Program-made: the position numbers and the translations under genes
Assembly (NCBI GenBank): GCA_911728455.2
Contig: OU452225.1
Span: 19,812,495 to 19,876,494, forward strand
DNA length: 64,000 nucleotides
Origin: Marthasterias glacialis
Lineage: Eukaryota > Echinodermata > Asteroidea > Forcipulatida > Asteriidae
Direction of reading: 5' to 3'
Notes under the pieces: generated by a model
The model's input: only the letters and a program-made list of their open reading frames with translations
What the model was told of the DNA's origin: nothing
Databases searched by the model: none
In this document: positions 54,530 to 64,000 of the stretch, piece by piece
How the letters are laid out: each line of letters begins with the position of its first letter
Position numbering within the stretch: the first letter of the stretch is position 1

Positions 54530-56298
54530 CTATAAATTCAATAATCAAAAGTATACCGATCTACTAATACCTTCACTCCAGCTCAATAAATTCTAGGCTA
54601 TCAGTTATATAAATACACAGTATTCAGCTGAAAATTAATGAAGACGCAATAATCTCAAGTTCCGGTAAACTTCAACCATTATACTCAAATCTCTATAGTG
54701 TGTCACTCTACTTAAATAGCCAGTCTGACGTACACCCATTTTCACATCAAAAGATTTATCATCAAAATAGCAAAATAAAGAAGTCTGAAACATGAAAATT
54801 GGAGATGACTTTACTTACGGTCAGATAGGGTCACCTGACTCCTTGAATGTCTCCTGATTGGTCAAATCTCACCTTGAGACATCAACAATTTTACACAAAT
54901 ATCACGCAGATATACTTCTCAGTTGCGATCGCAAAAACCGATTTGATTTAGATTCGCAGGGTTCCTTAGGGACCTAATAAATCACCTGATTTACAAAAGA
55001 TACTTTGACCTGACCACGGCAGCATGAAGGAAACACAATAGAGTAAACAAAAACTGATGGACACGGAACAACGAGTATCAATATATATATCATGTTTATT
55101 CATCACACTCTCATGAATGTTTACAAACCCACACTCTCTTCGTTGTGGCTCACACGATGGCGTACCATGGTAACACACGGAAGAAAGGATTTATACAAAA
55201 AGAAACGCTCTATTACTATTTACAAGAATAAACTAGTTAAGTTCGGCATCATACAAGACACTTCTTCCTTTCTTTGGGAGAGGAGTTGTTTCAGTTACTC
55301 TATAAATGTAAAAGAGTAATTAGGCACTCATTTTGTCCATAACCGCTCATGCAAAGAGCCATATGGTGGACAACTCTCTTTATAGTGAAAGACGGGTATT
55401 TTCAACTTGAATCAAAGTGAAGTTTGCTCCAATTTCACTCAAAAAAAGGTAATGCACAGTCGTCGTGTGCCCAGAAGAAGGTCGTAAGGCTGTACAACCT
55501 TTTTCCGGGCACACAAATGTACAACTTTTTGCCCCAGCAGAAGGTCACAAGCAGTAACATGGCTCTTTTGAAAAAAGTAGGGCATAACTGTTGTATATTT
55601 TGTTGCTATAATTATATCCAATACATATTGTTCCATTCTAGATGCATAATTTAACCTTCCTGAATAACTTAAACTAGTGGAAAAATGACCAAACTTGTAC
55701 ACTTGGTTTTCTTGAAACACAATTTGGGATAGTTAATTGCTTACGACCTTTTGCTGGTCACACTTTCGTTATGTCCTTCTTCCAGGCACATGACGTAGTG
55801 AGTTTCACTCTCAAAAGAACCAAACTGACAGTCTGACACCATTGGCGTGAGAGAGTGGAATTTTTACTCTTTTGCATATATCTAGAGTACTTGTTTGTCC
55901 AATTAAATGATACAAGATTATTTGATGAAGTTCCTGGTTAATTTGTTATTCTGTAAAGTTAATTTGTTTGTATTGCACGGAAATTGTCTCAGACCTTGGA
56001 ACTTAAAATCCAAAGCTTGGGAACTTTCCCAGATTTATTTTTGGGGATTTATTTTTAATTTTATTTTGAGAGAACATCAATCAGTTAAGCTGGAAATTGT
56101 GCTGTACTCTCAGTACAGACAGACTTTGGGGAAAGTTCCAATAATGTTTTTTTTTTTTTAATGCAATTATTGGCACTAATTTACTTTGCTTTGGGAGGAA
56201 CCAGGAAAACGAAACAAAATTGGATACTTTTCAAGAAAAACTTGAGATGTTTAGTCTAGTCATTAGAGAGCTTCTAGATCCCAAAGTGTGAGTATGGT
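54530..56298. other. Non-coding DNA
   Basis: Apart from the donor-like site at 54817 nothing supports a gene. Scattered short open frames lack coding character. Confidence 0.4.
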
Positions 56299-56443
56299 AA
56301 TAGACCAATCCATTAAACCCTGCCTTTGCTGTACTGACCAATCACAGACAAGATTGCACAACCGAAAGTCTGACAAAAGTCTGACAAACTCGTTACCATA
56401 TGGCGCGTTTGCACAGTGGGCAGAGCTTATGGATTGGTCTATT
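56299..56443. mobile_element. 145-bp MITE with 15-bp perfect ends
   Basis: Terminal inverted repeats AATAGACCAATCCAT and ATGGATTGGTCTATT bound a GC-balanced interior with no coding potential. No clear target duplication was found. Confidence 0.6.
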
Positions 56444-57701
56444 ATCATTCCCAATAATTGATTTCAATCTAAGCTCACTGATTATAAAATTAATTTTTGG
56501 ATTCAACAACGATAAGGGGTAAGGGGTAAGGGGCAAGATGTTCCACAGGGATGCAGCATCCCCCCTTTCCCCCCCCCCCCCCTGGCTACGCCACTGTATA
56601 CAAGTGCACTGTATGAGATTTTCAATTGCAAACATCCTCCTTAAAGATAGCAATTAAATAAACAAAAGTAAAGGAGGAAATGTTTTAGGTCTTCTAAAAA
56701 TGTTTCTGGTCTGCAGTGAAATGTCCGAGCTACAAGTTGTTTGGTCTGTAGGAGATTTTATTGCCGTGTCATGGCCGAGGAGTTTAGTGCATCGGGCTCA
56801 AGTTCTGGTGGCTAAGTCATTGGGATGTTGGTACATAATAGTCGTCCGACGCCGGTAGTGCGTGGCTAAAAAAACCTCTTTTTAGTAGAATCCTGTTAAT
56901 ATATGAAACAGAGATGTGATTTAAATTAATGCCACAACATACTACTTTAAATAAAGGGGCTGATTAACTAATTCATCGCTTAACGAAAGTAAAATCGACT
57001 GTTTTCGAACTCACTCTGTGTCACGGCCTATGCTTTTACACATATTTTTTCATCAGCTGTATGACGTCATACCCGATAGGGGTCACGTGACCGCATGTAA
57101 ACATTGTCGCGCAATCGGTCTAATGCCCACCCTCGGTTCTCGTCAACTTTTATGTTCAAATGGATAAGAAGTATTCATGAATAACCAACGACATTAAAAT
57201 GAAGGGTAGTATTAAAATCATGCAATTGTGCTGGTTGCTCAGCTCATCAGTGATGTTCTTAGTTCAATCTTTGTCAAAGAAGTAACTTGATACTGTTTTT
57301 ACTGTTTTTTATTATTATAAATGCAAAAAATGGTTAATGGCCTCATGTTTCGACCCTAGCAGAGTCCGAAAAAGACTGTAACGGCTAAGGACTTTCGGCG
57401 TAACGGCCGTAGCCACACTGCCGAAGCAATAATATATTTTGGTGCAGGGCGCCCCCTAGGGGCGCGCTCGCACTCTCGCGCGCTCTGGCGCCAAGTCGAA
57501 TGCACACTTCAAAATGGAGGCAGGCCGGCAGGAGTGTTTACGCTACACTACACGAGGCTAAATTAAAAAACAGTCAAAACTGAATGTACTCGTAACCCAT
57601 TAACATGTGAGTATTGCACTTTTTACAACACATACTGTGACAAACTGTTGGTTTAGTGAACATTTCAAACAACACTTTGTTTATATTGGTATTCTACCGG
57701 T
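56444..57701. other. Non-coding DNA with a C tract and GC-rich island
   Basis: About 56553-56595 has long C runs followed by TGGCTACGCCACTG, a motif often seen at DNA-transposon ends. At 57440-57540 a GC-rich, CpG-containing stretch precedes ATGGAGGCAGG, whose frame stops after 15 codons. It could be the 5' end of a transcription unit. Confidence 0.4.
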
Positions 57702-57950
57702 GTGAAGTTGGTTGCTCATTTGACGTTTGATGTTCGAAATTCGAATGTCACACAAGAACCAGTTCCCGGTTTGACAATTCAAATTTGTGCACAGAAGAAC
57801 CGATGGAAAATTTACTTCGTAGAAAGAAGCACTTTTCACATGTCCAGACCCCTTCGGCTGGGCACCACGGCTACCTACGGAATTGAAGAGGAGGATCCGT
57901 TGAACACACCCATGGTGATGGTCATCTTTACCCTGCCCATAGGGTTTTAA
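57702..57950 (+). CDS. Hypothetical open frame, possible terminal exon
   Basis: A frame without an upstream ATG reads LVAHLTFDVRNSNV through YFVERSTFHMSRPL and EEEDPLNTPMVMVIFTLP to a TAA at 57948. The third-position pattern looks coding. A GC-rich island with a donor-like ACAT/GTGAGT lies about 100 bases upstream, so it may be a second exon. Function unknown. Confidence 0.3.
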   Translation: MKLVAHLTFDVRNSNVTQEPVPGLTIQICAQKNRWKIYFVERSTFHMSRPLRLGTTATYGIEEEDPLNTPMVMVIFTLPIGF

Positions 57951-57995
57951 TATTTTTTATTCAATTTTGAAAAGTTATTAATTAATATTTTGACG

Positions 57996-58114
57996 TAGAC
58001 CCAGTAGGCCTATTACAGGGGGGCTGAACTCCTTTTCTGAGATTTTGACATTATCAGTCGACTGATAATGTCAAAACCTCAAAAAAGGAGTTCAGCCCCC
58101 CAGTTACTGGGTCT
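57996..58114. mobile_element. 119-bp palindromic MITE, TAGACCCAG family
   Basis: It is a near-perfect hairpin with a central palindrome, TTGACATTATCAGTCGACTG, and ends TAGACCCAGTA / TTACTGGGTCT. It lies 5 bases from the next inverted-repeat element. Confidence 0.75.
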
Positions 58115-58118
58115 TGTA

Positions 58119-59418
58119 AGGCCATACAAAAAAAGTGTTCTGTTTCCGGTTACCCGACCGACCCTAATTTTACGGCGCGACCCTAAACTTTTTCCTTTTT
58201 CGGCGGCTTAAAATAATGAATAAATTAAAATGAAAAAATATAAATAAATAAAATCGCAAATAAATACATGAAAATAAATTGGTCGTAGTTCGTGCGTCGA
58301 CACCGTGGTCGGTAAAACATCAACCCAAGCCGTAAAATGAATCTAGCTCCCCGTCCATAGCGTTTACTGTGCTGCGACCGACAGTGGCACATTAGTCGCT
58401 ATGATGAGTCCTTCTCATTCACTCTGCATGTGGCAAATTTTTCTTTGCCAAATAACATTTATTACAATCACATTCAGTCTTTTTTGCACCCTGTACTGAA
58501 TTCTATGACATCATCAAGCAACAACATGAACAAATAAAGGATAGAAAACATACCTGAAACATCGCAATGATTTATTTCTCATTAAAAATAGCCATCAGAA
58601 AAGAAAAATAAATTTAAAAGCACACAGAAAGCTCGGTGCACAGGGGCCGGTTACTTGCGTCATGTCTTTTAGTTTTACAATGACGTCAGCGCTTGAACGC
58701 CTGAAAGATTTGGACGTGCAGTTGATGATCATTGCTCACTGCGTGAGCGAACTGCACATCCAAACAAATCCAGCGCGCACTGTTGCACGTGCTTCGTGTG
58801 TGGAGCACGCGTCACATGTTATCTTCGCAGCATCGTTTTCAAAATAATCGGTCCCCGCTCGTTGTTCAAACGAGGCAAGTTCGTGTAGCGGCAGACAAGG
58901 CTGCTGTCTATGTGGAATCGCCCGCGTTCTGCCGAAGATTTTTAAAGAATTTTCAGAGCGTGGGTGAACGATTTTCTGTGTCTATTTTGTGTTTATTGTG
59001 AACAAAATTCAAATGACAAGGATCTATTTGTGAGTTATATATATAAACAATATGGAATGCATTTCGTTCGGGCATTGTCGCTGAATATCACTTGATGAAA
59101 TCTGGCTTTTCCATTTTACTCGGTTTGTATCGCTTCACCTCGTGCTGAAATGGGAAAATCTAGATTTTGCCTTGCGTTTTTTCCCCAAACTTACTCTTTT
59201 ACTTAGTGGCGGCCTAAACAGGAATTGCACGGTACGTTTACTTTAGTATAGGGGGTTAAATAAAAATATAAATAAGGCATTAACCTATTGTATTGTATCG
59301 TATTTTAAATCAATATTACAAAAATAAAAAAAAAACTGTTAAAAAAAAAATCCCCACCTACCGACCCTATTTTGAAATGGCATGTAATCGGAAACAGAAC
59401 ATTTTTTTTGGGGGGCCT
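58119..59418. mobile_element. 1.3-kb inverted-repeat element
   Basis: The arms at 58119-58153 and 59384-59418 share AGGCC...AAAAAAA, TGTTCTGTTTCCG and a GGTCGGT/ACCGACC segment. The interior has a 61-codon open frame (58662-58847) of no recognisable family and is otherwise AT-rich. Confidence 0.55.
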
Positions 59419-60392
59419 AATAGTACGGTACTGGGGCACAGTTTTTTAAAAGATTTTGACATTATGATTATCGGTTGTACTAGTGCCCCAGCATGAAACA
59501 TATAGCAACTGGACCGGCAGGTGGTTTTAATTCATCAGACATGTCAGAGAGAGGCTGTTTGAGGGACACTCATACACAATATTAAGAAACTGAAATGCAC
59601 TCACAACAATCAAGAACCTCATAGGCCCATTTAAATAGTTTGTCAGTTGTTATGCCCCTATCTGTGTGCTTGAGAAGCAGTATAGGTCAAGCTTAAACAA
59701 ACTTTGAGGCATCATGTAGCACTTGTTCTTTAAAAAGGGGTAGTTGAAAGGGAAGGGGATGGAGGGAGTAAAAAAGAAAAACGGTTTAGGATGTGAAGAA
59801 AGGAAGGAATACCAGCTGCCTGGAGGCTTTTCTGCCCAATCAATCTTTGGCAAGCTTTTTCTGTCAATGTAAGTGCGGGAAATTTGAAACTGTTTCCGGC
59901 GCCAGCCACAGAAAATTAGAGGTCAGACGCAAATGTTGTGAAGTAGGCCTCTTGGCTTTGGTGTGGTCTAACAGTAGGTAATTAACCATTCCATGACTGT
60001 TTTTGTATTCTAAAGCCGCGTTTGCATTGGATTAATATTTTAACCGAGACCATGGGTAAGTTCCAATGGGTAAATCTTACCGGTGTCCGCACTTGGATTG
60101 TTTGACGTGGGTAAACTAACGGAGACAATGGATCTTTGGTAGGAAGTAAAGGCTAGGTGTTTTTATCTGGTTGTTGTGAGTATTAAGAAACCCAAAATTC
60201 CCTCGGGTCATTCCATGCCAACTCACCTGGTGGGTTGGCAGTGACAGGCTCAGATTTTGCTAATTTTAGTTTAAAAACCATCCTCTATGGGTGCAATGAA
60301 CACACACAAAATTTCAGATTCTTACTCCTTATTTCCATGCAGTTAATGGCTGATTGCGATACCCTCATCGATCACTAAATTGAGCTGTAAAA
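59419..60392. other. Non-coding DNA
   Basis: 59425-59495 is a partial copy of the TAGACCCAG family (GTACTGGGGCACAG, then GTGCCCCAG). No gene supported. Confidence 0.45.
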
Positions 60393-61010
60393 CATTCGTC
60401 ACTGACACCACGAAGTAGCACACACGTACATACCAGTAAAAAGTAGCACTCGGAGAAAACAGCGTCTAAAGCTGAACGCTTTTTAAAACGCCACTATCCT
60501 TTAGAATTTCAGAGTGTTTTCAACTGGTTTTCTCATTGTGGATTCTGGATGCTTTGAACTTGATAAATATACTGCTTTTGTCCACTTTGCATTCTAAATT
60601 AACAAGCAATAAAAGAAGAAAGGTGCGTGCTACATCGTGAAACCGGAAAAGAAGCAAAATAGACTATTTCCGATTTCACGAAGTAACACTCTCCAATGTA
60701 TTAGTAATGCTAACTTGTGCGCGCGCGTGAAATCGTTTTGTTCACAAGTCATTTGAGTATGATGCGCGCCGTGCATTTCAATGGTAAATGTTTACTTGTG
60801 TGCTAGTTCGTGAAAACAAAGATTGTCAATTTCGGGCAAATGTTGCCATACATAATTATTATAACTAAAAAAGTAAAGCAAGTGAAGTTTTGAAATTTCA
60901 TGAAATTGTAGGGCATGACGAATGTTGTATAAAAACGTAAAAAACAGAAAACCGAAAAAAAATATGGTTTTGTACACAAGGTGCTACTTCGTGGTGTCGG
61001 TGACGATTTG
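60393..61010. mobile_element. 618-bp inverted-repeat element
   Basis: The 29-bp arms, containing GACACCACGAAGTAGCAC at 60393-60421 and its complement at 60981-61010, differ at about two positions. Related motifs (GCTACATCGTGAAACCGG and TTTCACGAAGTAACAC) recur inversely inside. No transposase. Confidence 0.6.
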
Positions 61011-61074
61011 TACTACATGACAAGCTTTGTATCCAGTCAAGCTGCATGCAGCTCATTTTTTGCACAATAGTTGT

Positions 61075-61330
61075 TTAGTAATCTATCAAATCTGGTTGTG
61101 AAGCCAAGGATTCTCAGAAAAGCAAACTTAATCACTAGCCAAGAACCCCATGGAGAGGAGACAAGGAAGAAAGTTTCAGTTTTAGATGTGGGAGGAAAAC
61201 CCAAGACATTTATTCCATGGGAAAACCCACACAATCAGGTAGGGACTGAAACACCAATCCACATAGTGCCCCCGGCGGGATTCGAACCGGGGTCCTAGAG
61301 GTGGAAGGCGAGGAAAGATCTCGGCCAACC
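61075..61330 (-). repeat. tRNA-derived SINE, third family
   Basis: On the minus strand the head at about 61330-61255 has box A GGTAGTTGGGTTGGCCGAG and box B GGTTCGAATCCC, then a body with TGGGTTTTCCTCCCACATCT, a core found in many marine-invertebrate SINEs. The 3' end is near 61080. Confidence 0.7.
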
Positions 61331-61824
61331 CAACTACCCAGACAAACCACAACAGGTATAGATGAAACAAAAGATGTGACATGCTGACTTCATCACACAA
61401 TGATGTCATCATGATGTAACAACTATTTAAACGAGTCTTTACTGCAGCTGTTCTCACTGAAAAAAAAACACATTTTCGTGAGCATTGTTATTCAACTCTT
61501 TTCCATCAAATAAATAAATAAATAAATAAATGTAAAAATTGAAGCTTTATTTTCATCAATGGTGACATGGGCAACATTGTTTTCACATCTTGCTCAGTGT
61601 AAAAACGGGAAAGGTTTTGAGTCCAGTAACTTCAGCATTTGGCTAGTAACCTCATACAACCAGGACAACTGAAAGATCACCAATGTGGCTGGCTTTACAG
61701 AGTTTAGATTTACCAAGTTAGCACTGATTGGAGTTCAGACTTTTCAGAGTTTAAACAGCAGACAAAACTTTAGTAAAAAAGAAAGAACAGAATTATTTGT
61801 GGTTTTAATAGCCTCGTGGTACTT
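61331..61824. other. Non-coding DNA
   Basis: It contains an AAATAAATAAAT tract near 61510. No gene supported. Confidence 0.4.
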
Positions 61825-62040
61825 TCAGTTCGGTGATTGTTTGACTGCAGACCCTTCTTTTCTTAAAGTTATAGAGGGATGAGATTTCTCTGAATTTGCA
61901 GATTTTACAAAGTTGTTGTCATGGAATTTTTTTACAAAAGCTCTGATGCCTGTTGCCCCATCTACATTTAAGCACAGATTGCTGCCATTGATACAGATTA
62001 AGGCGTTGTTGTGTACATCTGTAGCCACCAAGCCCTCCAT
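61825..62040 (-). CDS. Small open frame, possibly LAMTOR5-like
   Basis: A 71-residue minus-strand frame starts MEGLVATDVHNNALICINGS and ends SHPSITLRKEGSAVKQSPN. The GLVATD opening, a central DGATGIRAF and the ending around ITLRKEG are laid out like the roadblock-fold Ragulator subunit LAMTOR5 without its N-terminal helix. That subunit anchors mTORC1 signalling on lysosomes. Similarity is weak and judged from memory of the family. No intron is seen, so a retrocopy or a chance frame is possible. Confidence 0.3.
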   Translation of the reverse strand: MEGLVATDVHNNALICINGSNLCLNVDGATGIRAFVKKFHDNNFVKSANSEKSHPSITLRKEGSAVKQSPN

Positions 62041-62215
62041 TGTTTTGTTTTGTTTTTGTCACCGGCAGTTTTGACCCGTGTAAGGTGTTACAGCAAGCCT
62101 TACTACATGTAGTTTCAAATCCTACGTATTTTTGATGTCTCCCATTAACAGTTATTTTGGGGACCTTTCAGTCTAACAAAGAAATCTTATTGTGTTCTTT
62201 TTTTTTACTTCAGGT

Positions 62216-62713
62216 CTGTCCAACAGTCACCCTCTAGACAAGATCCCCAATGTACTTTTTCAACATGAAAATCAAGGATGAGCCTCTCCTCAGTAAGTTA
62301 CCCCATCAACAGCACTTACTGCAGGAACTCTGGCAAGCACCCTCTTGCAGCCCAGCCCACCTCACTAACTGGCAAGCACCCTCTTGCAACAAGGGTCACT
62401 GTGATCGTGATGTCAGCCCAGCCCAGCCCAGCCCACCTCAACTGGCAAGCACCCTCTTGCAACAAGGGTCACTGTGATGTCAGCCCAGCCCAGCCCACCT
62501 CAACTGGCAAGCACCCTCTTGCAACAAGGGTCACTGTGATGTCATCCCAGCCCAGCCCACCTCAACTTTCAAGCACACTCTTGCAACTAGGGTCACTGTG
62601 ATGTCAGCTCAGCCTACTTCAACCACAACCCAAGGACCCCCCTTTACGTTATCTTGATGTGGACTTCTGAACAAGACATCAATGATCAACCAGGGATCTG
62701 TGATACAATCGAG
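62216..62713 (+). CDS. Putative two-exon gene start
   Basis: Exon one, 62216-62293, has a strong acceptor (TTTTTTTTACTTCAG) and donor A/GTAAGT. It carries an ATG at 62250 opening MYFFNMKIKDEPLL. Exon two, about 62608-62713, follows a CAGCTCAG acceptor, reads YFNHNPRTPLYVI through EQDINDQPGICDTIE, and ends at GAG/GTATGT. The phases agree (1 to 1). A 62-bp minisatellite fills the intron. The family is not recognised and no third exon was found. Confidence 0.35.
62331..62625. repeat. 62-bp minisatellite, about 4.5 copies
   Basis: Units containing TGGCAAGCACCCTCTTGCAA, AAGGGTCACTGTGATG and CAGCCCAGCCCACCTCAA start at 62370, 62443, 62505 and 62567. A 39-bp partial unit starts at 62331. Confidence 0.85.
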
Positions 62714-63206
62714 GTATGTTTATCACAAACCTTTGCAATGGATCAGAGAATATAATCCATTCTAGTCACAAGTTAACGCTGAATTTGTGAGTTCACTACT
62801 TTTAAGGTCCCCATTACAATTTGTAAATTGCCCGGTAAATCCAGTTTATTGGTGACATTTTTTTCCAGAAAGTAATTGTTTGGCAAAAGATAAAGATAAA
62901 GTTTGTTGGGGAAACTATAGTTTGTCATGTGTCAATATTTTATTATTTATCAAACAATAAACCACAAGGGAAACTGACTGGCTAAATTTTTGTAATAAAT
63001 TTTTGGGTTGAAGAAAGAAACATTGACTGGAGTAGATTTTTTTTATTATTATCAATTTGAAAATTGCAAATAAGAACCTTGTAGAACTGAGCCGAAGTTT
63101 AAATTTTGAAATAAACATAGAGGGTTTTAACCAGTTGAGGCCGAATATTTTGCCTGCCAGAAATTGGGTGATGTGAACTTTGTATTTTTGTGGGAATTGA
63201 GAAGGC
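62714..63206. other. Non-coding DNA
   Basis: No gene or repeat structure supported. AT-rich. Confidence 0.45.
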
Positions 63207-63697
63207 CGGTGTCGCGGTCTCAGGTTTCCGGCGTGCTCAGTTTTCCAGATGACCAAATTTTTATGGTACATGACGTCATGCCATGTCTGCGCACAGCAGA
63301 CGAAAGTCGTCCATTTCAGTGCTGTGCTGAGTTGTATGTACGTGTCAGGATCGCATGCATCGGATCAGGGTAATGGATCATGCTAAAGCTGTCATATGGC
63401 GGCCTCCTCGAGCAAAGGACGTCCGGATCTTTTTAACGAATTTCGTGAGAAGAATGCTAAAATTATCCGTTACTTAGACAGCGGTCTGTATTCAGACGGG
63501 TCGACGGATGGGCAGAAGAGGTTGGTTCGTTATCAAACCAAGAATTATTCATATGATGAGGCTACCTCCATGGTACCATGTTGCCACCCGGAAATTCAAG
63601 CACGACGGAATACTGAGACCAAGATGCCCGCGTGCTGACATGCCCGGCTACGTCATCCAGAAAACTGAGCACGCCGGAAACCTGAGACCGCGACACC
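63207..63697. mobile_element. Inverted-repeat element enclosing a short open frame
   Basis: The arms at 63207-63252 and 63653-63697 are about 45 bp and nearly identical in inverse, containing GTGTCGCGGTCTCAGGTTTC and CCGGCGTGCTCAG. A degraded third copy of the arm lies at 63580-63640. The interior holds the frame at 63396. Confidence 0.65.
63396..63638 (+). CDS. Short open frame, possible N-terminal retrotransposon-integrase-like fragment
   Basis: The frame opens MAASSSKGRPDLFNEFREKN, continues IIRYLDSGLYSDG, then TDGQKRLVRYQTKNYSYDE. It runs into the degraded inverted arm after about residue 56. The pattern of a basic helix, a G-Y-G turn, then QKR and a Y-rich segment recalls the region before the integrase in some gypsy-derived host proteins. 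This is weak. It could be the first exon of a host gene cut by the element, or element-encoded. Confidence 0.3.
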   Translation: MAASSSKGRPDLFNEFREKNAKIIRYLDSGLYSDGSTDGQKRLVRYQTKNYSYDEATSMVPCCHPEIQARRNTETKMPAC

Positions 63698-63837
63698 AGA
63701 ACGAAGGTCGCCCAGACATTCCATTCTGGAATGTGCATAGTGCATACACTCACTGTGCATGCATCGTTACACCCACACAAAGGGGACAGATGGTTCTACA
63801 TGTACCTGGAAATAATGCTGAAATGCCCCCTGTCGAC

Positions 63838-63858
63838 GGGGGGGGGGGGGGGGGGGGG
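63838..63858. repeat. G21 homopolymer
   Basis: An uninterrupted run of 21 G. Such a tract is error-prone in sequencing and can form G-quadruplex structure. Confidence 0.9.
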
Positions 63859-64000
63859 TTCTTATGTAATCCCCGATTCCAGACCTTTTTCCTTTACGAG
63901 ACACTGAGCGGCTTTCACCATTGTTTATCATTGTATTTCAGCTCAATGAAGGTCGATATTCCAACCTTGGTTCTGACCGTGGGACCAATTATCGCCCGAT

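Noticed and set aside
57480-57602. First exon starting at ATGGAGGCAGG
   Set aside because: The frame stops after 15 codons, before the donor-like GTGAGT, so at most it is an untranslated leader with a short upstream frame.

Overview
This window is animal nuclear DNA. It has spliced genes with GT-AG introns, LTR retrotransposons, a DIRS-like remnant, tRNA-derived SINEs, many short inverted-repeat transposons, minisatellites and interstitial CCCTAA tracts. No operon or bacterial signal is visible. The repeat mix and a secreted C-type lectin suggest a marine invertebrate, possibly an echinoderm; that placement is inference.

Layout. 1-2.7 kb: AT-rich DNA, then a broken DIRS-like reverse transcriptase on the minus strand. 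2.7-13.9 kb: two nearly identical Ty3/gypsy elements on the minus strand, arranged LTR, gag-pol, LTR, gag-pol. They share the middle LTR, and the outer copy is cut off inside gag. 14-18 kb: three diverged copies of a repeat module, each next to a SINE. 18-26.2 kb: a tandem segmental duplication of about 3.7 and 4.5 kb; each unit carries a 20-bp minisatellite and a 65-bp palindromic array. 20-29 kb: minus-strand exon-like blocks called A and B alternate, in varying states of decay. 29.4-30.1 kb: three phase-compatible minus-strand exons of an unrecognised gene lie just upstream of that array. 31.5-33.9 kb: another tandem repeat field, a LINE remnant and a palindromic SINE. 36-40.4 kb: nested inverted-repeat and foldback elements, one with a clean 9-bp target duplication.

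41.9-43.4 kb holds the best host gene: a two-exon secreted C-type lectin on the minus strand whose second exon is easy to miss. 43.8-50.1 kb holds two related Helitron-like elements whose internal segment lies in opposite orientation. 50-64 kb is mostly sparse non-coding DNA with isolated putative exons (51.4, 54.4, 57.7, 61.8-62.0, 62.2-62.7 and 63.4 kb), more inverted-repeat elements and one SINE.

The retrotransposon genes work together as one replication unit. The remaining host exons are separate pieces and do not form one pathway. No functional tRNA or rRNA gene and no CRISPR array was found. All similarity calls rest on visible motifs; no database was searched.
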